DNA of 64,000 nt from Roseimaritima multifibrata (GTDB lineage: Bacteria > Planctomycetota > Planctomycetia > Pirellulales > Pirellulaceae), in NCBI RefSeq assembly GCF_007741495.1, contig NZ_CP036262.1, forward strand, positions 4,526,001 to 4,590,000, given 5' to 3'. This document shows, one piece after another, positions 1-8,869 of this stretch; the first letter of the stretch is position 1; every line of letters starts with the position of its first letter. Below the pieces are notes generated by a model that was given only the letters and a program-made list of their open reading frames with translations, had not been told where the DNA came from and did not search any database. The position numbers and the translations under genes are program-made.

Positions 1-1914
1 CAGGAAGATGATGAAGCATTTGATTGGGCAGTAGCCGCTCCACAACGAAACAGCAATGCAGATCGGTTTCTTTCAGGACTTGAAATCAAACGCTGGGACG
101 TTGATCGTTTCGTGAGCCTTCTTGAGCGACGAAAAGGAGACGGACGGTACTGGAGTCAACACACTTACCGATATCAAACATCAGAACCAGACGAGGGATT
201 CGACGTATGGCTCGCATCTAAGGATGCAGGTTGGCTTCAGCGATTGTATGCAATGCTGCATCGAGAGTACGGAGAGAATGGGGGCCTTGATCGCTTCAAA
301 TCAATCCAAGTCGTGCGACTTGCAAATCAGTGCTTCGCGAGACCGGATCAATCGTTCTTCGGCAAAAACGGGATGACGAACGACGATCGATTTCCTCGTG
401 TCGATTCGCAAGTTTACAAGAGCGGCAAAAGCAAGGCAGACCAAGACGCGGCAAAAAAGTTTTTGGAAGATTCAGGTGTACGAGAAGTTGGTGAAGCGGA
501 GCAGGTAGAAGCAATTCTGGCTTCATTCTATGTTGGAAAAAGCGAACGCGAGTTTAATGCTCACATCGGTGATCTAAAGCGATTCTTGCAGTTAATTCAT
601 TCCGACCCCAACGCCGTCAAATTGTTCGCTAAACGTGCTGTCCTGCTTAACATGAGCGGTAAATGGTCAATTCCTTCTGAGATTTACCTTGATGAACCGT
701 TTCTTAAAACAGGTTTGTCGGATTTTTACAAATCGGTTGATGCTGGCCCCAGGCGAGTCGCTTTGTCACCAAGGTACGCCGATGTCCGGAGCCATGCGGA
801 AATCCTATGCGAATTTGCTGAGACCGTTGGGGCATTATCTAGCTTGCGGATAAGTCAAGTGAGCTGCGACAGCAATGCGAACGTCGCCTTTTTGGTTCAT
901 CAGGCACCAGGAAATCCGAGTCGCCACAAGATTGATAAGGACTTTCAGATTATTGGATTGGTCAATGCGTTACAAAACCCAACAGTTGAGTTAGCCAAAC
1001 TACTTTGGACAACACTTGCACGACAAGCGGACACGAACTGGACACGTGCAAAATACCGCAGCAATCAAACTCAGCCACTCCGCGAAGATTTTTCGCAACT
1101 CGCAGTAACCTTGCGAAATGCACAATGGTTGCCCCAGGGTCATGACTTTGTGCGGCCTGCTGAAGCTGATTTCCGCCTACTGCCCGAAGACTTCGAGTAC
1201 GCGCCTGGCTGGAAATGGCTTCCTGCGATTGCGTTCGGCGTAAACGCTAAAAAACGAACCGAGGAGTACAAAAAGAAACAGGAGTTCGCGGCTGAGTTAG
1301 GCTTCAGCGATGATCAGTCGCTCGAGGATGCGAAGTGGTTTGCGGCTCTAGATGCCGAAGCCCGGCAGTTGTTCAAATCGGAGTATCGATCAAGAACAAA
1401 TGTTGAACTGCCTGAACGCTCGCCGTCTAATCCCGAGCGACGCGGCGACAAAGTCGGTCAACTTGCCCTGGACGCACCCGAGGAGGAAAAAGAGATCCGA
1501 CCGAGATCAGTTTCGACCGTCAGCCCAGGCGTCAAAAAAGAAATAAAGCCATATTTACGCGACCAGTATACTAACGCAGATGGAATTATGTTTTGCCAGA
1601 TCTGTCAGAACGCCGTTCCTTTTTCTTTGGCGAACGGTGACCCCTACTTCGAGACGGTTCAGTTCATTCCCAGGACGGCGAAAGTGTACTTCCAAAACTA
1701 TTTGGCTCTCTGCCCGAACCACGCGGCGATGGTTCAGTTCGCAAATGAATCCAAGGATGCAATCGCCGAGCAATTCGCTATCCTTGATGCTGATCGTTTA
1801 CCGATCGACCTCGCTGGAGAGTCATTTGATGTCTACTTCACCGAAACACATCGGAAAGACCTTCAGGCTGTATTGAAGGCAGACGACAAGTCCGAGAATA
1901 CCTTAGATCGCTGA
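1..1914 (+). CDS. C-terminal part of a large protein with a zinc-finger/HNH-like tail (5' end outside window)
   Basis: The reading frame is open from base 1, so the gene enters from the left edge; the first possible in-window start (GTG at 112) is probably internal. About 637 codons are visible. Most of the protein has no motif I recognise. The last ~110 residues contain a C-x-x-C pair (FCQIC, about base 1590) followed some 40 residues later by a C-x-x-H pair (LCPNH, about base 1710), the spacing of a treble-clef or HNH-like zinc-binding unit. Very large bacterial proteins with an N-terminal HSP90/sacsin-type ATPase sometimes end in such a finger, so a sacsin-like/NOV-like protein is possible, but the N-terminus that would show this is missing. 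Function unassigned. Confidence 0.75.
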   Translation, partial: QEDDEAFDWAVAAPQRNSNADRFLSGLEIKRWDVDRFVSLLERRKGDGRYWSQHTYRYQTSEPDEGFDVWLASKDAGWLQRLYAMLHREYGENGGLDRFKSIQVVRLANQCFARPDQSFFGKNGMTNDDRFPRVDSQVYKSGKSKADQDAAKKFLEDSGVREVGEAEQVEAILASFYVGKSEREFNAHIGDLKRFLQLIHSDPNAVKLFAKRAVLLNMSGKWSIPSEIYLDEPFLKTGLSDFYKSVDAGPRRVALSPRYADVRSHAEILCEFAETVGALSSLRISQVSCDSNANVAFLVHQAPGNPSRHKIDKDFQIIGLVNALQNPTVELAKLLWTTLARQADTNWTRAKYRSNQTQPLREDFSQLAVTLRNAQWLPQGHDFVRPAEADFRLLPEDFEYAPGWKWLPAIAFGVNAKKRTEEYKKKQEFAAELGFSDDQSLEDAKWFAALDAEARQLFKSEYRSRTNVELPERSPSNPERRGDKVGQLALDAPEEEKEIRPRSVSTVSPGVKKEIKPYLRDQYTNADGIMFCQICQNAVPFSLANGDPYFETVQFIPRTAKVYFQNYLALCPNHAAMVQFANESKDAIAEQFAILDADRLPIDLAGESFDVYFTETHRKDLQAVLKADDKSENTLDR

Positions 1915-2204
1915 CAGGTCACGGAATCAGCAAGACCAGCTTGTGACAACGCGGGCAACCATCATTCATCACGAAACTCAGCAATCTGGTGGCTGGCCTC
2001 GATCGCTTCATGCAAGGTTCCTTGAAATTTTTTGAGAACATCGGAGTTGCATATTCAGATTGGAGTTGGCATCAATGTGCTTGATGGCTCGGCGATTGAA
2101 GACGGCGTCTTTGACTTGCATTTCGGATGTCTGGGAATTGAGTGGAGGTCCGGACAATTCAGGAAAATGGTTTTGTATCGGACGTCTCCGCTTAGGACGA
2201 CTCT
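1915..2204. other. Intergenic stretch, no gene seen
   Basis: About 290 bases between the first gene and the first copy of dispersed repeat A. Short open frames exist on both strands but none has a recognisable domain or a convincing ribosome binding site. Confidence 0.5.
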
Positions 2205-2540
2205 AGGAATCGTTGACCGTTTTTTTCCCGATAGCATTCTGGGACTTCATAACCTGGAGGTCAAATAGTACAGAGACACCAGAAATCTTTGCCCAAGATC
2301 GCCCCAGCGACCGTTTCGGCGGCGGCCGAAAATTACTATTCCAGAGACACCCCGAGAGATCCCTGCGGATCGGTCGTTGACGTAAGTCCTTGCCAGGGCT
2401 GCCGTAAACCACGAAAAAAGCCGGCGTCACTCGTGAAGACCAACGTCGGCTTGTTCTGGGAGACGCTGCTTTCGCGGAGCGAAATGCGACTTTAAGTTGC
2501 GGGAGCCGAACACCATTCAAAATGGTCTCTACGCACAAAG
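2205..2540 (-). repeat. Dispersed repeat family A, copy 1
   Basis: This ~335-bp non-coding block recurs at 18676-19018, 23262-23925 (interrupted) and, in part, 46798-46935. Shared landmarks, read on the plus strand, are GTTGACCG at the left, AGGTCAAATAGTACAGAGA, CGAGATCGCCCC, a hairpin near the middle, GCTTTCGCGGAGCGAAA, and GGTCTCT..CGCACAA at the right end. The right end lies directly against the surviving part of an SDR gene (from 2541), so the repeat marks the break point of that gene. Confidence 0.8.
2412..2454 (-). terminator. Hairpin with T-tract inside repeat A copy 1
   Basis: On the minus strand GCCGACGTTGGTC pairs imperfectly with GAGTGACGCCGGC across a short loop and is followed by TTTTTT. 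The same hairpin, with changed but still pairing bases, occurs in the other repeat A copies and forms the terminator of tRNA-fMet at 46886-46927. Confidence 0.6.
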
Positions 2541-3141
2541 CGTAGCCGACAACGGGACTTCCGCTGGCGTCGCGCAAACCATCGCCGAACATCCACAGAT
2601 TGATATCCTCGTCAACAATCTGGGGATCTTCGAGGCCGTTGACTTCTTTGACCTGACGGACGAAGCCTGGCAACACATCTTCGACATCAACGTGATGAGT
2701 GGCGTGCGTCTTGCCCGGTATTACCTCAAGCAAATGCTTGAGCAAAACACTGGACGCATCATTTTTATCAGCAGCGAATCCGGCGTCGTGCCCGCTCCTG
2801 AAATGCCCCACTACGCGATGACCAAAACAGCCCAGCTTGCCGTCTCACGTAGTCTGGCTCAGTTGACCAAAGGAAGCGCCGTCACGGTCAACACTGTTAT
2901 GCCTGGTTCCACGTTGACACCGGGAGTGAAAGAGTTCGTCGGCAACTTATTTCCGAACGAAGAATATGACTCGGCTGAACAAAAATTCATGGCGGACAAT
3001 CGGCCAACCTCCTTGATTCAGAGATTGATCCAGCCGGAGGAGATTGCCAATTTGGTAGCGTTTGTTGCCAGCCCACTCGCCTCGGCCATTAACGGAGCAC
3101 CTTTGCGAATCGACGGCGGACTTATTCCAACCATTGCCTGA
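2541..3141 (+). pseudogene. 5'-truncated short-chain dehydrogenase/reductase (SDR)
   Basis: The frame holds the middle and C-terminal parts of a classical SDR: the NNLG segment (NNAG motif), the catalytic serine region (IFISSES), the YxxxK motif as YAMTK, and the usual C-terminal segment with a PEEIA motif and [11 protein letters not shown]. The N-terminal Rossmann TGxxxGIG motif and about 65 residues are missing. A frame can be opened with a TTG at 2497, but that codon lies inside repeat A, so it is not the native start. Such enzymes are NAD(P)-dependent oxidoreductases of ~250-260 residues; this remnant should be inactive. Confidence 0.8.
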
Positions 3142-3210
3142 AGTTGGAATGCGTCCGCAATTGCCCGTCGCCGGACCACTTCCCTGACCAAGATTTAGAA
3201 GTCGTGACAA

Positions 3211-3675
3211 ATGATACTCCTAGCTAAAACAAGATCACAAACAATGGCAATCAGAATTTCCTTTGCTCACAAACCCAAGAGGAGGCTCCTGAGAGCATTG
3301 CTACTGCTTGCGTTTGCGATCGCTGCTTGCGCAACCGCATCCAACGGCATCGCTCAAGAAACGGAAATCACGCCAACTTCCTCCGTCGTCTTAGCGTCTG
3401 AAGTCGAGTGGACGCACCTCAACCCTACCCGAGGCGAGGCCAGCCCACAGGCAGCAACGCTCTGGGGCGACCGAGCAGGAACGGAAGCGACGGGATTCCT
3501 CGTCAAATTCGGCGACGGATTTTCCTCGCCACCTCATATCCACAACGTCACTTACCGGGGCGTGGTGATCGGTGGCGATGTTCACAACGACAACCGGGAA
3601 GCCGAACCGATGTGGATGCCCGCTGGCTCTTTCTGGACGCAGCCAGCAGGTGAACCCCACATCGCCGCCTCGTGA
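3211..3675 (+). pseudogene. 3'-truncated secreted DUF4437-type cupin
   Basis: The N-terminus is a signal peptide ([17 protein letters not shown]..), start ATG at 3211 or 3244. The rest looks like the first half of a DUF4437/cupin_2-like protein, including [15 protein letters not shown] (metal-binding cupin motif 1) and [17 protein letters not shown] (motif 2). Family members continue well past this point, but here the frame stops right after EPHIAAS, where the sequence switches into a converging sigma-factor fragment. A deletion or rearrangement near 3670-3685 has removed the 3' ends of both genes. Confidence 0.7.
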
Positions 3676-3679
3676 GTGG

Positions 3680-4144
3680 CGATCGCCCATTTGCGATCGA
3701 AGCTCGCTTCTGGTGTCTTCCCATCTTTCGGTTCACACAGATATCGGGCTTCTGCATCGTGACAATCCAGCGACAACGTCAAGCTGGTTCCACCCCGCTT
3801 TTGTATCGACTCAGAACGCCATTGTTTCGCGGCAAAGTTCTTCAGCGCCGTCAGGAGAAACGCACGGAATTTCCCTCTTTGGGGATCGGCGTCCCGTAGA
3901 CTTTCGCTCTCCAACAAACTTGCGAAAAACGATTGGATCAGGTCTTGCGCATCTTGATGGGCATAGCCTCGGCGACGCGCATAGGCATACAGCGGGTACC
4001 AATAGGTTTCGCATAACATCGAAAGCGCGACTCGTGCGATGGGTGATGCAGTAACACCCGCAGCCACGACCATGCTCCACCGAGTCGTTGTGAAACGATT
4101 GCCTTGACGATCTGCGGGGTTTTGGAGTTCGGAATTTGAGCACA
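3680..4144 (-). pseudogene. 3'-truncated ECF RNA polymerase sigma factor
   Basis: Translation from the ATG at 4144 gives the planctomycete/acidobacterial ECF type that begins RFTTTRWSMVVAAG, continues with region 2 (LCETYWYPLYAYARRRGY.. AQDLIQSFFASLLE) and the linker (KFRAFLLTALKNFAAKQWR). The frame breaks after SFDRKWAI, just before sigma region 4, which is the -35-binding part, so the protein cannot be a complete sigma factor. The break coincides with the end of the converging cupin fragment. Confidence 0.75.
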
Positions 4145-4189
4145 TGGCACCATGATGACAGCAAATGTCCATGTATGCCCTGCGCCAAA

Positions 4190-4310
4190 CACAACCCAAA
4201 ACGCATTTTTTGAAGCGATGGCCGCCACGAAATGATGTTCTGGTGCCAAGCGTTGACGATTGCCTCGACATCCTAGTAGGGCAAGCTACCTTTCACAATC
4301 TTAAGACGGT
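4190..4310 (-). pseudogene. Macro-domain gene fragment
   Basis: Minus-strand translation just downstream of the KptA remnant reads LKIVKGSLPY, then an in-frame TAG, then DVEAIVNAWHQNIISW. This aligns clearly with the start of the intact macro-domain protein at 18101-18571 (KIEIVKGDLLDQDVDVIVNAW). Only the first ~40 codons are recognisable, and they contain a stop. Confidence 0.7.
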
Positions 4311-4575
4311 TCACGGGCGGCTCACCTGGGAAAAGTCAGGAAGTTGGTCGGCACTGAATCGACCAAACCAGACTCCGTTGGCAGACAGGTAGAATTTGGG
4401 TTCATCTTGACGCATGGCCGCGGCATCGACGTGAAGAATTATCGGCTCAGCACGCCGCGCGCCGACTTTGATCGCTGTTGCCTCGTCGGCAGCCAGATGG
4501 ACATGATTTCGAGATCGCTTCTGCAACCCGCCGGCTCGGATTCCTTCGACGAACGCAGCAGGGGGCGTAAAATTT
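4311..4575 (-). pseudogene. kptA: RNA 2'-phosphotransferase (KptA/Tpt1) C-terminal fragment
   Basis: The segment contains GIRAGGL, then RNHVHLAADEATAIKVG and FYLSANGVW, which correspond to the C-terminal ADP-ribosyltransferase-like half of KptA/Tpt1. That enzyme moves a 2'-phosphate from RNA onto NAD+, giving ADP-ribose 1'',2''-cyclic phosphate. The N-terminal winged-helix half (residues ~1-90) is absent and upstream codons do not resemble the family. The stop (4311-4313) abuts the macro-domain fragment, suggesting a former kptA-macro operon. Confidence 0.7.
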
Positions 4576-4848
4576 AATAGAGAGCGATTTGCAGGTCTCT
4601 GAATGAAAATGGACCATGCCAGCTTGTCTGGATTGAAGCACAGACCAAAGAGCCGGTTGGACCGAAATTTTCCCGAAGGGAAGAACACAAATCTAGACAA
4701 ATCTACACGCATTGAACACGAATCAAAACCGGCAGCCGATACGCCGGAAGAATGCGTGTACGATTAGCGAAGATCAGTTCCCAACACGTACCACCCATAC
4801 AGATCAAATCTGTGAAGATCCGTGTTCATCCGTGGCAAAAAAAAATAT

Positions 4849-5379
4849 TCAAAGCTCAGTGTGTACCAGTTTATCAAATAAGACCTTTAAAAGTTGGACC
4901 TTGCGATCGGAATTGTCCGACAGTCGATCGCGAATCTGATCGACCGTCAGCCATTCATACTCTGACACTTCGGCGGGGTTGCAGGTGATCGAAGTATCCT
5001 TAGCGACCTTGCTGAGTGAACCATAGTAAGCCTTCCCCTGCATCGGCCGGATGGAAAACTTAACATCGCGGCTCCCTTGCCGCTCCGGGATCGCTTGGCG
5101 TCCCAGCCAAACCGAGCGACGAAAGTGCATCTGGTTTCGCCCGATTCCAAGCTCAACTTCCAAACACTCAGTGGTCGCCCGTTCGACGGAAACGTCGGGT
5201 TGGATTCCTTCCTGCGGTGGCATCCAAGCGTCGCGACTGGCCGCGGGCTGAACAAACAAGAACGCATCCCGCTCGAGCGATTGAATTAAACAAATCACGA
5301 CCGGCCGATAGCCCAACAAACGCTCGCGCGTCGGCCGATCATAAGCCAACTTCCCAGCAACCTTGATCCAATCAAGCAT
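4849..5379 (-). CDS. Nudix-like hydrolase
   Basis: The 176-residue protein starts at ATG 5379, preceded by GGGAG at good spacing. After an N-terminal helix it shows PVVICLIQ, then WMPPQEGIQPDVSVERAT and CLEVELGI, the layout of a Nudix box (G-x5-E-x7-REUxEExGU) with substitutions: Arg is replaced and one acidic residue differs. The end has VSEYEWLTVDQIRDRL, also typical of Nudix proteins. Nudix enzymes cleave nucleoside diphosphates linked to another moiety. Because the catalytic box is imperfect, activity is uncertain. Confidence 0.6.
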   Translation of the reverse strand: MLDWIKVAGKLAYDRPTRERLLGYRPVVICLIQSLERDAFLFVQPAASRDAWMPPQEGIQPDVSVERATTECLEVELGIGRNQMHFRRSVWLGRQAIPERQGSRDVKFSIRPMQGKAYYGSLSKVAKDTSITCNPAEVSEYEWLTVDQIRDRLSDNSDRKVQLLKVLFDKLVHTEL

Positions 5380-5436
5380 CGGCGTCTCCCTTTCCCACCC
5401 AATGAAACTTATCCGCTGACTATACCCATTCGCCAT

Positions 5437-6015
5437 CCCAGCGATACGCCACTAACTTTCCGCCCTTCGCCAAGCTGTAGTCCGTGCAGGCCACGTTGGC
5501 CGCCAGCAGCGTGGCCGCCATAACAACCGCCGGCGACGTACAAAGGCAACGTCTTCACACTACTCACGTGAATACTGAACGCTTGCGAGTTGCGCTTCTT
5601 TGGGAAGGCTGGTGACGTCCACAGCAGGCGATGGTTGCCGTAGGAGCAAAAGACTTGCGGCTTCTGTGCCCGGTCGACGCTTTGCGCGTCGTTGATCGCG
5701 GAATTCAGGGGGATCTTTTGGGGGCGAATGATAGCTTGTCGATTTCGGCGGGCTGGTGGGCGAACCGGACTTTTCTTTCGCACCTACGTCGTTGATCGCG
5801 GCTGAATTTCAGACAGTCGGATGTTCCGGGATTTAATACTCGAGTCTTGATTGCGCAACACGATCTCTCTCTCGCTGCCTGCTCCCGCCGCTTTGGCAAG
5901 CGGTTGCCATGCTCAGCGAACCGTCAAATGCTAACCTCGGATTGCTGTTTACATCGCAGAGCAAAATCGACTCTAATGGGGGGGCTAACTGACATCTCGC
6001 AACGAATTTTCGATC
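5437..6015. other. Long intergenic region, no supported gene
   Basis: About 580 bases. A minus-strand open frame (5409-5783) reads through it but has no family resemblance and no clear start. A short direct repeat (CGTCGTTGATCGCGG) occurs near 5690 and 5789. It may be decayed coding sequence; I see nothing that can be named. Confidence 0.4.
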
Positions 6016-6987
6016 GTGTCCGAGCATAACCCAACATCGATCTGCAGGCTTACCCCAACGTCGCCAAGCGAATCGCCACGGGCGACCGTTATCATGACGA
6101 CGTTTCGCTCTCCCGACTACCTGCATCGAGTGCTCCAAGGATACTGCCATCAATCGACTTCGGCTTTTGAAATGGTCGTCGGCGAGGACGGATGCACCGA
6201 GTCAACACAAGCTGTCATCCTCCGCTTAGCTGCACAGGCATCGTTCTCGATTCGTTACCTGTCCCAACCGTACCAAGGATTCGGAAAAACACGCCTTCTC
6301 AATCGGGCAATCCAAGCCGCCGCGGCCCCCTATTTGATCTTCACCGACGGAGACTGTGTTCCGCGAGCCGACTTTGTCGAGCAACATCTAGACCTTTGCC
6401 GCCCTGGACATTTTCTTTCCGGGGGCTGCTGTCGCCTACCGCGCCGGCTGACCAATCGAATCCTGAAGGGAACTGTCCCGTTCCCAAATGTCACGAAGCT
6501 ATCCTGGCTGAAAGCGGAAGGCTTCGCTCCGTCCTCCAAATGGACCTGGATCGACCGCCGCCCCCAATTGGCCCCTTGGTTCGACTGGGCCACCACCACT
6601 CGCCCAACCTTTAATGGGCACAATTCTTCGGCTTGGAAACAAGACCTCGTGCGCGTCAATGGCTTCAACCTGGAGATGCGTTATGGCGGGCTCGACCGGG
6701 AACTGGGCGAGCGACTGGAGAATGCTGGGATCCGCGGTTTGCAAATTCGTCACCGTGCGATCGCCTATCATCTGGACCACGATCGCGACTATGTCAACGA
6801 AGCCGACTGGCGGCAAAACGGTGCCATTCGCCGTCAGGTTCGCCGCAGCCGGATCACCCGAGCACGACGGGGCCTTCAGGAATTACCGGGCAAGGCCCTT
6901 GAGCACCCCATCCTCTCGTATCGACGCAAGCGCCGAGGCGTTGATACGATTTATTTCCAATCGGCCGGAGCAACTAACGATGGATAA
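6016..6987 (+). CDS. Family 2 glycosyltransferase
   Basis: The 323-residue protein has the GT-A fold layout: VIMTTFRSPDYLHRVL at the N-terminus, QGFGKTRLLNRAIQAA, a DxD-like metal site TDGDC (D111/D113), and a C-terminal FNGHNSSAWK..GGLDRELGERL segment as in chondroitin-polymerase-type or galactosyltransferase-like GT2 enzymes. It should transfer a sugar from a nucleotide donor. The GTG at 6016 is the longest start; an internal ATG at 6094 would cut into the first beta strand. Its stop overlaps the ATG of the next small gene by 8 bases (ATGGATAA), which suggests translational coupling with a peptide gene and the HExxH protein after it. Acceptor unknown. Confidence 0.8.
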   Translation: MSEHNPTSICRLTPTSPSESPRATVIMTTFRSPDYLHRVLQGYCHQSTSAFEMVVGEDGCTESTQAVILRLAAQASFSIRYLSQPYQGFGKTRLLNRAIQAAAAPYLIFTDGDCVPRADFVEQHLDLCRPGHFLSGGCCRLPRRLTNRILKGTVPFPNVTKLSWLKAEGFAPSSKWTWIDRRPQLAPWFDWATTTRPTFNGHNSSAWKQDLVRVNGFNLEMRYGGLDRELGERLENAGIRGLQIRHRAIAYHLDHDRDYVNEADWRQNGAIRRQVRRSRITRARRGLQELPGKALEHPILSYRRKRRGVDTIYFQSAGATNDG

Positions 6988-7165
6988 GATAACGACTCGC
7001 AAAGACATCCGCACCAGCGCCAGTGTGCAGACCCAAGCCGACCAGATCTTCGCAGCTCTCGACCAGCCTACCGCAGAGCTCGACGGACAAAAAACCTTTC
7101 CTCAGGATTTTTCCGCTTCGGGCGCAGGAAAAGGTGGTGGCGGAGTCGCCAGCATCGAAAACTGA
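6980..7165 (+). CDS. Small peptide, candidate RiPP precursor
   Basis: A 61-codon frame starts at ATG 6980 inside the end of the glycosyltransferase gene and has a GGAG ribosome binding site ten bases upstream. The N-terminal ~40 residues are polar and helix-prone (DQIFAALDQPTAELDG), like a leader peptide. The tail is short and Gly/Ser rich (SGAGKGGGGVASIEN). It lies directly before an HExxH protein of the kind associated with peptide beta-hydroxylation. No database match was possible. The call rests on size, coupling, composition and neighbours. Confidence 0.5.
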   Translation: MDKITTRKDIRTSASVQTQADQIFAALDQPTAELDGQKTFPQDFSASGAGKGGGGVASIEN

Positions 7166-7265
7166 TCGCAGCGCATCCCACCTCGCATCTATCATTCGCT
7201 TGCTCTCCCGCGGCTTCACCGTCGCGAGGGAGCCGGTGGGATGGGCAAACGGACTGACGAAAATC

Positions 7266-8810
7266 ATGCAAATCGACCTCAAAAAAAACAGCGGACTACT
7301 CTGGACCGAGGCCTCCGTGCTGCAGTGGAAGCACGAAAAGACGGTAGGCGTCCTGCTAGCGCTGGACAAACTGTTTCGATCCGTTGCCAAACCGAGCGAA
7401 AGCGAAGCGGAATACAGACGATTACTGGCCTGGTGCCAACAGGCGGAAGAAGCATCGTTTACGCAGGTTTTCTGCGACCCGCGCGCTTACCACTGGGCTC
7501 GCGTCGCGTTTGACTTGGTGGCGGCGGTGCATCGTGGCGCAGGCATCTCCACAGGAACCGCAGAATACCTGCGAGACCTGGAAATCGCCGATCCGCAAAA
7601 AGCCCTCGCGTACCACCTGAATCAATTCAACGTATTCGTGGCAGCCCTGGCGGTGCAATCCCATGTGTCGGTCGCCTTCGCACCAACCCTTCTGAACACT
7701 CCGGCCTTCCTACCAGGAACCGCATTGTCGATTTCGCATCCATCGTCCCAGATTCATCTCTGCGGGGTGCAACCCGATGGCACGCTGGTGGTGCTTGTCG
7801 ATGGAGCGAAACGACGGTGTTCGACGCGGCCCCCGTTGCCGCAAACCAACGACAAACCAACCCAGCATGTTGAACCAACCCTGCACGTTGGGCCGCAAGT
7901 TGCATGCGGCAAGGGCAGCATCACCCTCCAACCACACGCCTTCAACGTCCCTGGTTTAAAGGACATCCGTTCGGTCGTCTCGGCGCAAGTCGAAGACCAG
8001 CGCGATGTCATCGAGACGCTCTCCAGCTGTCTCGAAACGATCCTCCGATTCGCTCCGGAAACCCATCGTCAAATGGAGCATTCACTGCGTGTGATCGCAT
8101 TCAAACCGCCGGGCGCCGGAGAGGTTTTCAATACCAGTTGCTCGCGGCTTCCTGGAGCCGCGATTTTTACCGCATCTCGCCACCCATTGATGCTGGCCGA
8201 CGACCTGATTCACGAATTCTATCACAACCGTTTGTTCGCTTTGGAAGAGCGCGTCGCTTTCTTGGTCGATGGCATCGACGCAATTCGTCCAACCACGTTT
8301 TACTCGCCCTGGCGCGATGACCCCAGACCGATCTACGGCCTGTTTCATGCAGCATTCGTATTCGAGCGGGTCCACGCGTTCTGGATCTCTGCAGTCAAAT
8401 CAGGTTACTTGGCCGACATGCAATTGGCCTACGCAAAGTCGCGTGCTGCGAAGCTGGGACACCAGCTACAGATCACCCTTGCCCAGTTAATGTGCTGGGG
8501 CGAATTCACCACGGAGGGTCGGTCGATTTGCGAATCGATCAGCGATTCGCTGAAGGCGGATCTAATGGTTGCGGAATCGCTGCGGATCAACGGCGATACA
8601 CCGTTGGTTGATTTTGATGACCAAACGGGCTTCCAGTTCGACGTTGACGAAGCGGGAGAGCCGATCCGGACTCGAGACGATGTTATCCGGCACATCCGGG
8701 AATATGATCTAAACCACCGAACGGCTCAGGTAGTCAATAATCACTTCGACGAGGTCCGCGATTTTGCCGTCGCGATGCGAGAATTAATTCCAACGGCAGT
8801 CGAGCTGTAA
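7266..8810 (+). CDS. HExxH-motif putative peptide-modifying (aKG-HExxH beta-hydroxylase-like) protein
   Basis: The protein is 514 residues from ATG 7266; the frame is open upstream to 7023, but that part overlaps the small peptide gene in another frame. The C-terminal half has HEFYH (residues 316-320) in the context DLIHEFYHNRLFALEE, after RLPGAAIFTASRHPLMLADD. This fits the HEXXH-motif family found beside ribosomally made peptides, whose studied members are iron/2-oxoglutarate-type beta-hydroxylases and not proteases. The ~250-residue N-terminal region matches the helical N-part of that family in size. It lies in one transcription unit with a glycosyltransferase and a 61-residue peptide. The exact start is uncertain because no strong ribosome binding site precedes 7266. 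Confidence 0.65.
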   Translation: MQIDLKKNSGLLWTEASVLQWKHEKTVGVLLALDKLFRSVAKPSESEAEYRRLLAWCQQAEEASFTQVFCDPRAYHWARVAFDLVAAVHRGAGISTGTAEYLRDLEIADPQKALAYHLNQFNVFVAALAVQSHVSVAFAPTLLNTPAFLPGTALSISHPSSQIHLCGVQPDGTLVVLVDGAKRRCSTRPPLPQTNDKPTQHVEPTLHVGPQVACGKGSITLQPHAFNVPGLKDIRSVVSAQVEDQRDVIETLSSCLETILRFAPETHRQMEHSLRVIAFKPPGAGEVFNTSCSRLPGAAIFTASRHPLMLADDLIHEFYHNRLFALEERVAFLVDGIDAIRPTTFYSPWRDDPRPIYGLFHAAFVFERVHAFWISAVKSGYLADMQLAYAKSRAAKLGHQLQITLAQLMCWGEFTTEGRSICESISDSLKADLMVAESLRINGDTPLVDFDDQTGFQFDVDEAGEPIRTRDDVIRHIREYDLNHRTAQVVNNHFDEVRDFAVAMRELIPTAVEL

Positions 8811-8812
8811 TC

Positions 8813-8860
8813 TTGCCGCGATGGAGACGCGGCAAACCGCTGCCCCTTTCCTAAGCGGTT
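8813..8860. terminator. Tandem hairpins between convergent genes
   Basis: Two adjacent stem-loops follow the stop codon: TTGCCGCG/CGCGGCAA (8813-8835) and AACCGCT/AGCGGTT (8835-8860). They sit between the convergent HExxH and ATP-grasp genes. There is no long T-tract, so efficiency is unknown. Confidence 0.45.
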
Positions 8861-8869
8861 GACATTTAC

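Noticed and set aside
2203-2811. 202-codon minus-strand frame
   Set aside because: It is antisense to the SDR remnant and repeat A, and only shows the recurring repeat translation.
7023-7265. Longer start for the HExxH protein
   Set aside because: The added residues overlap the peptide gene in another frame and show no family resemblance.
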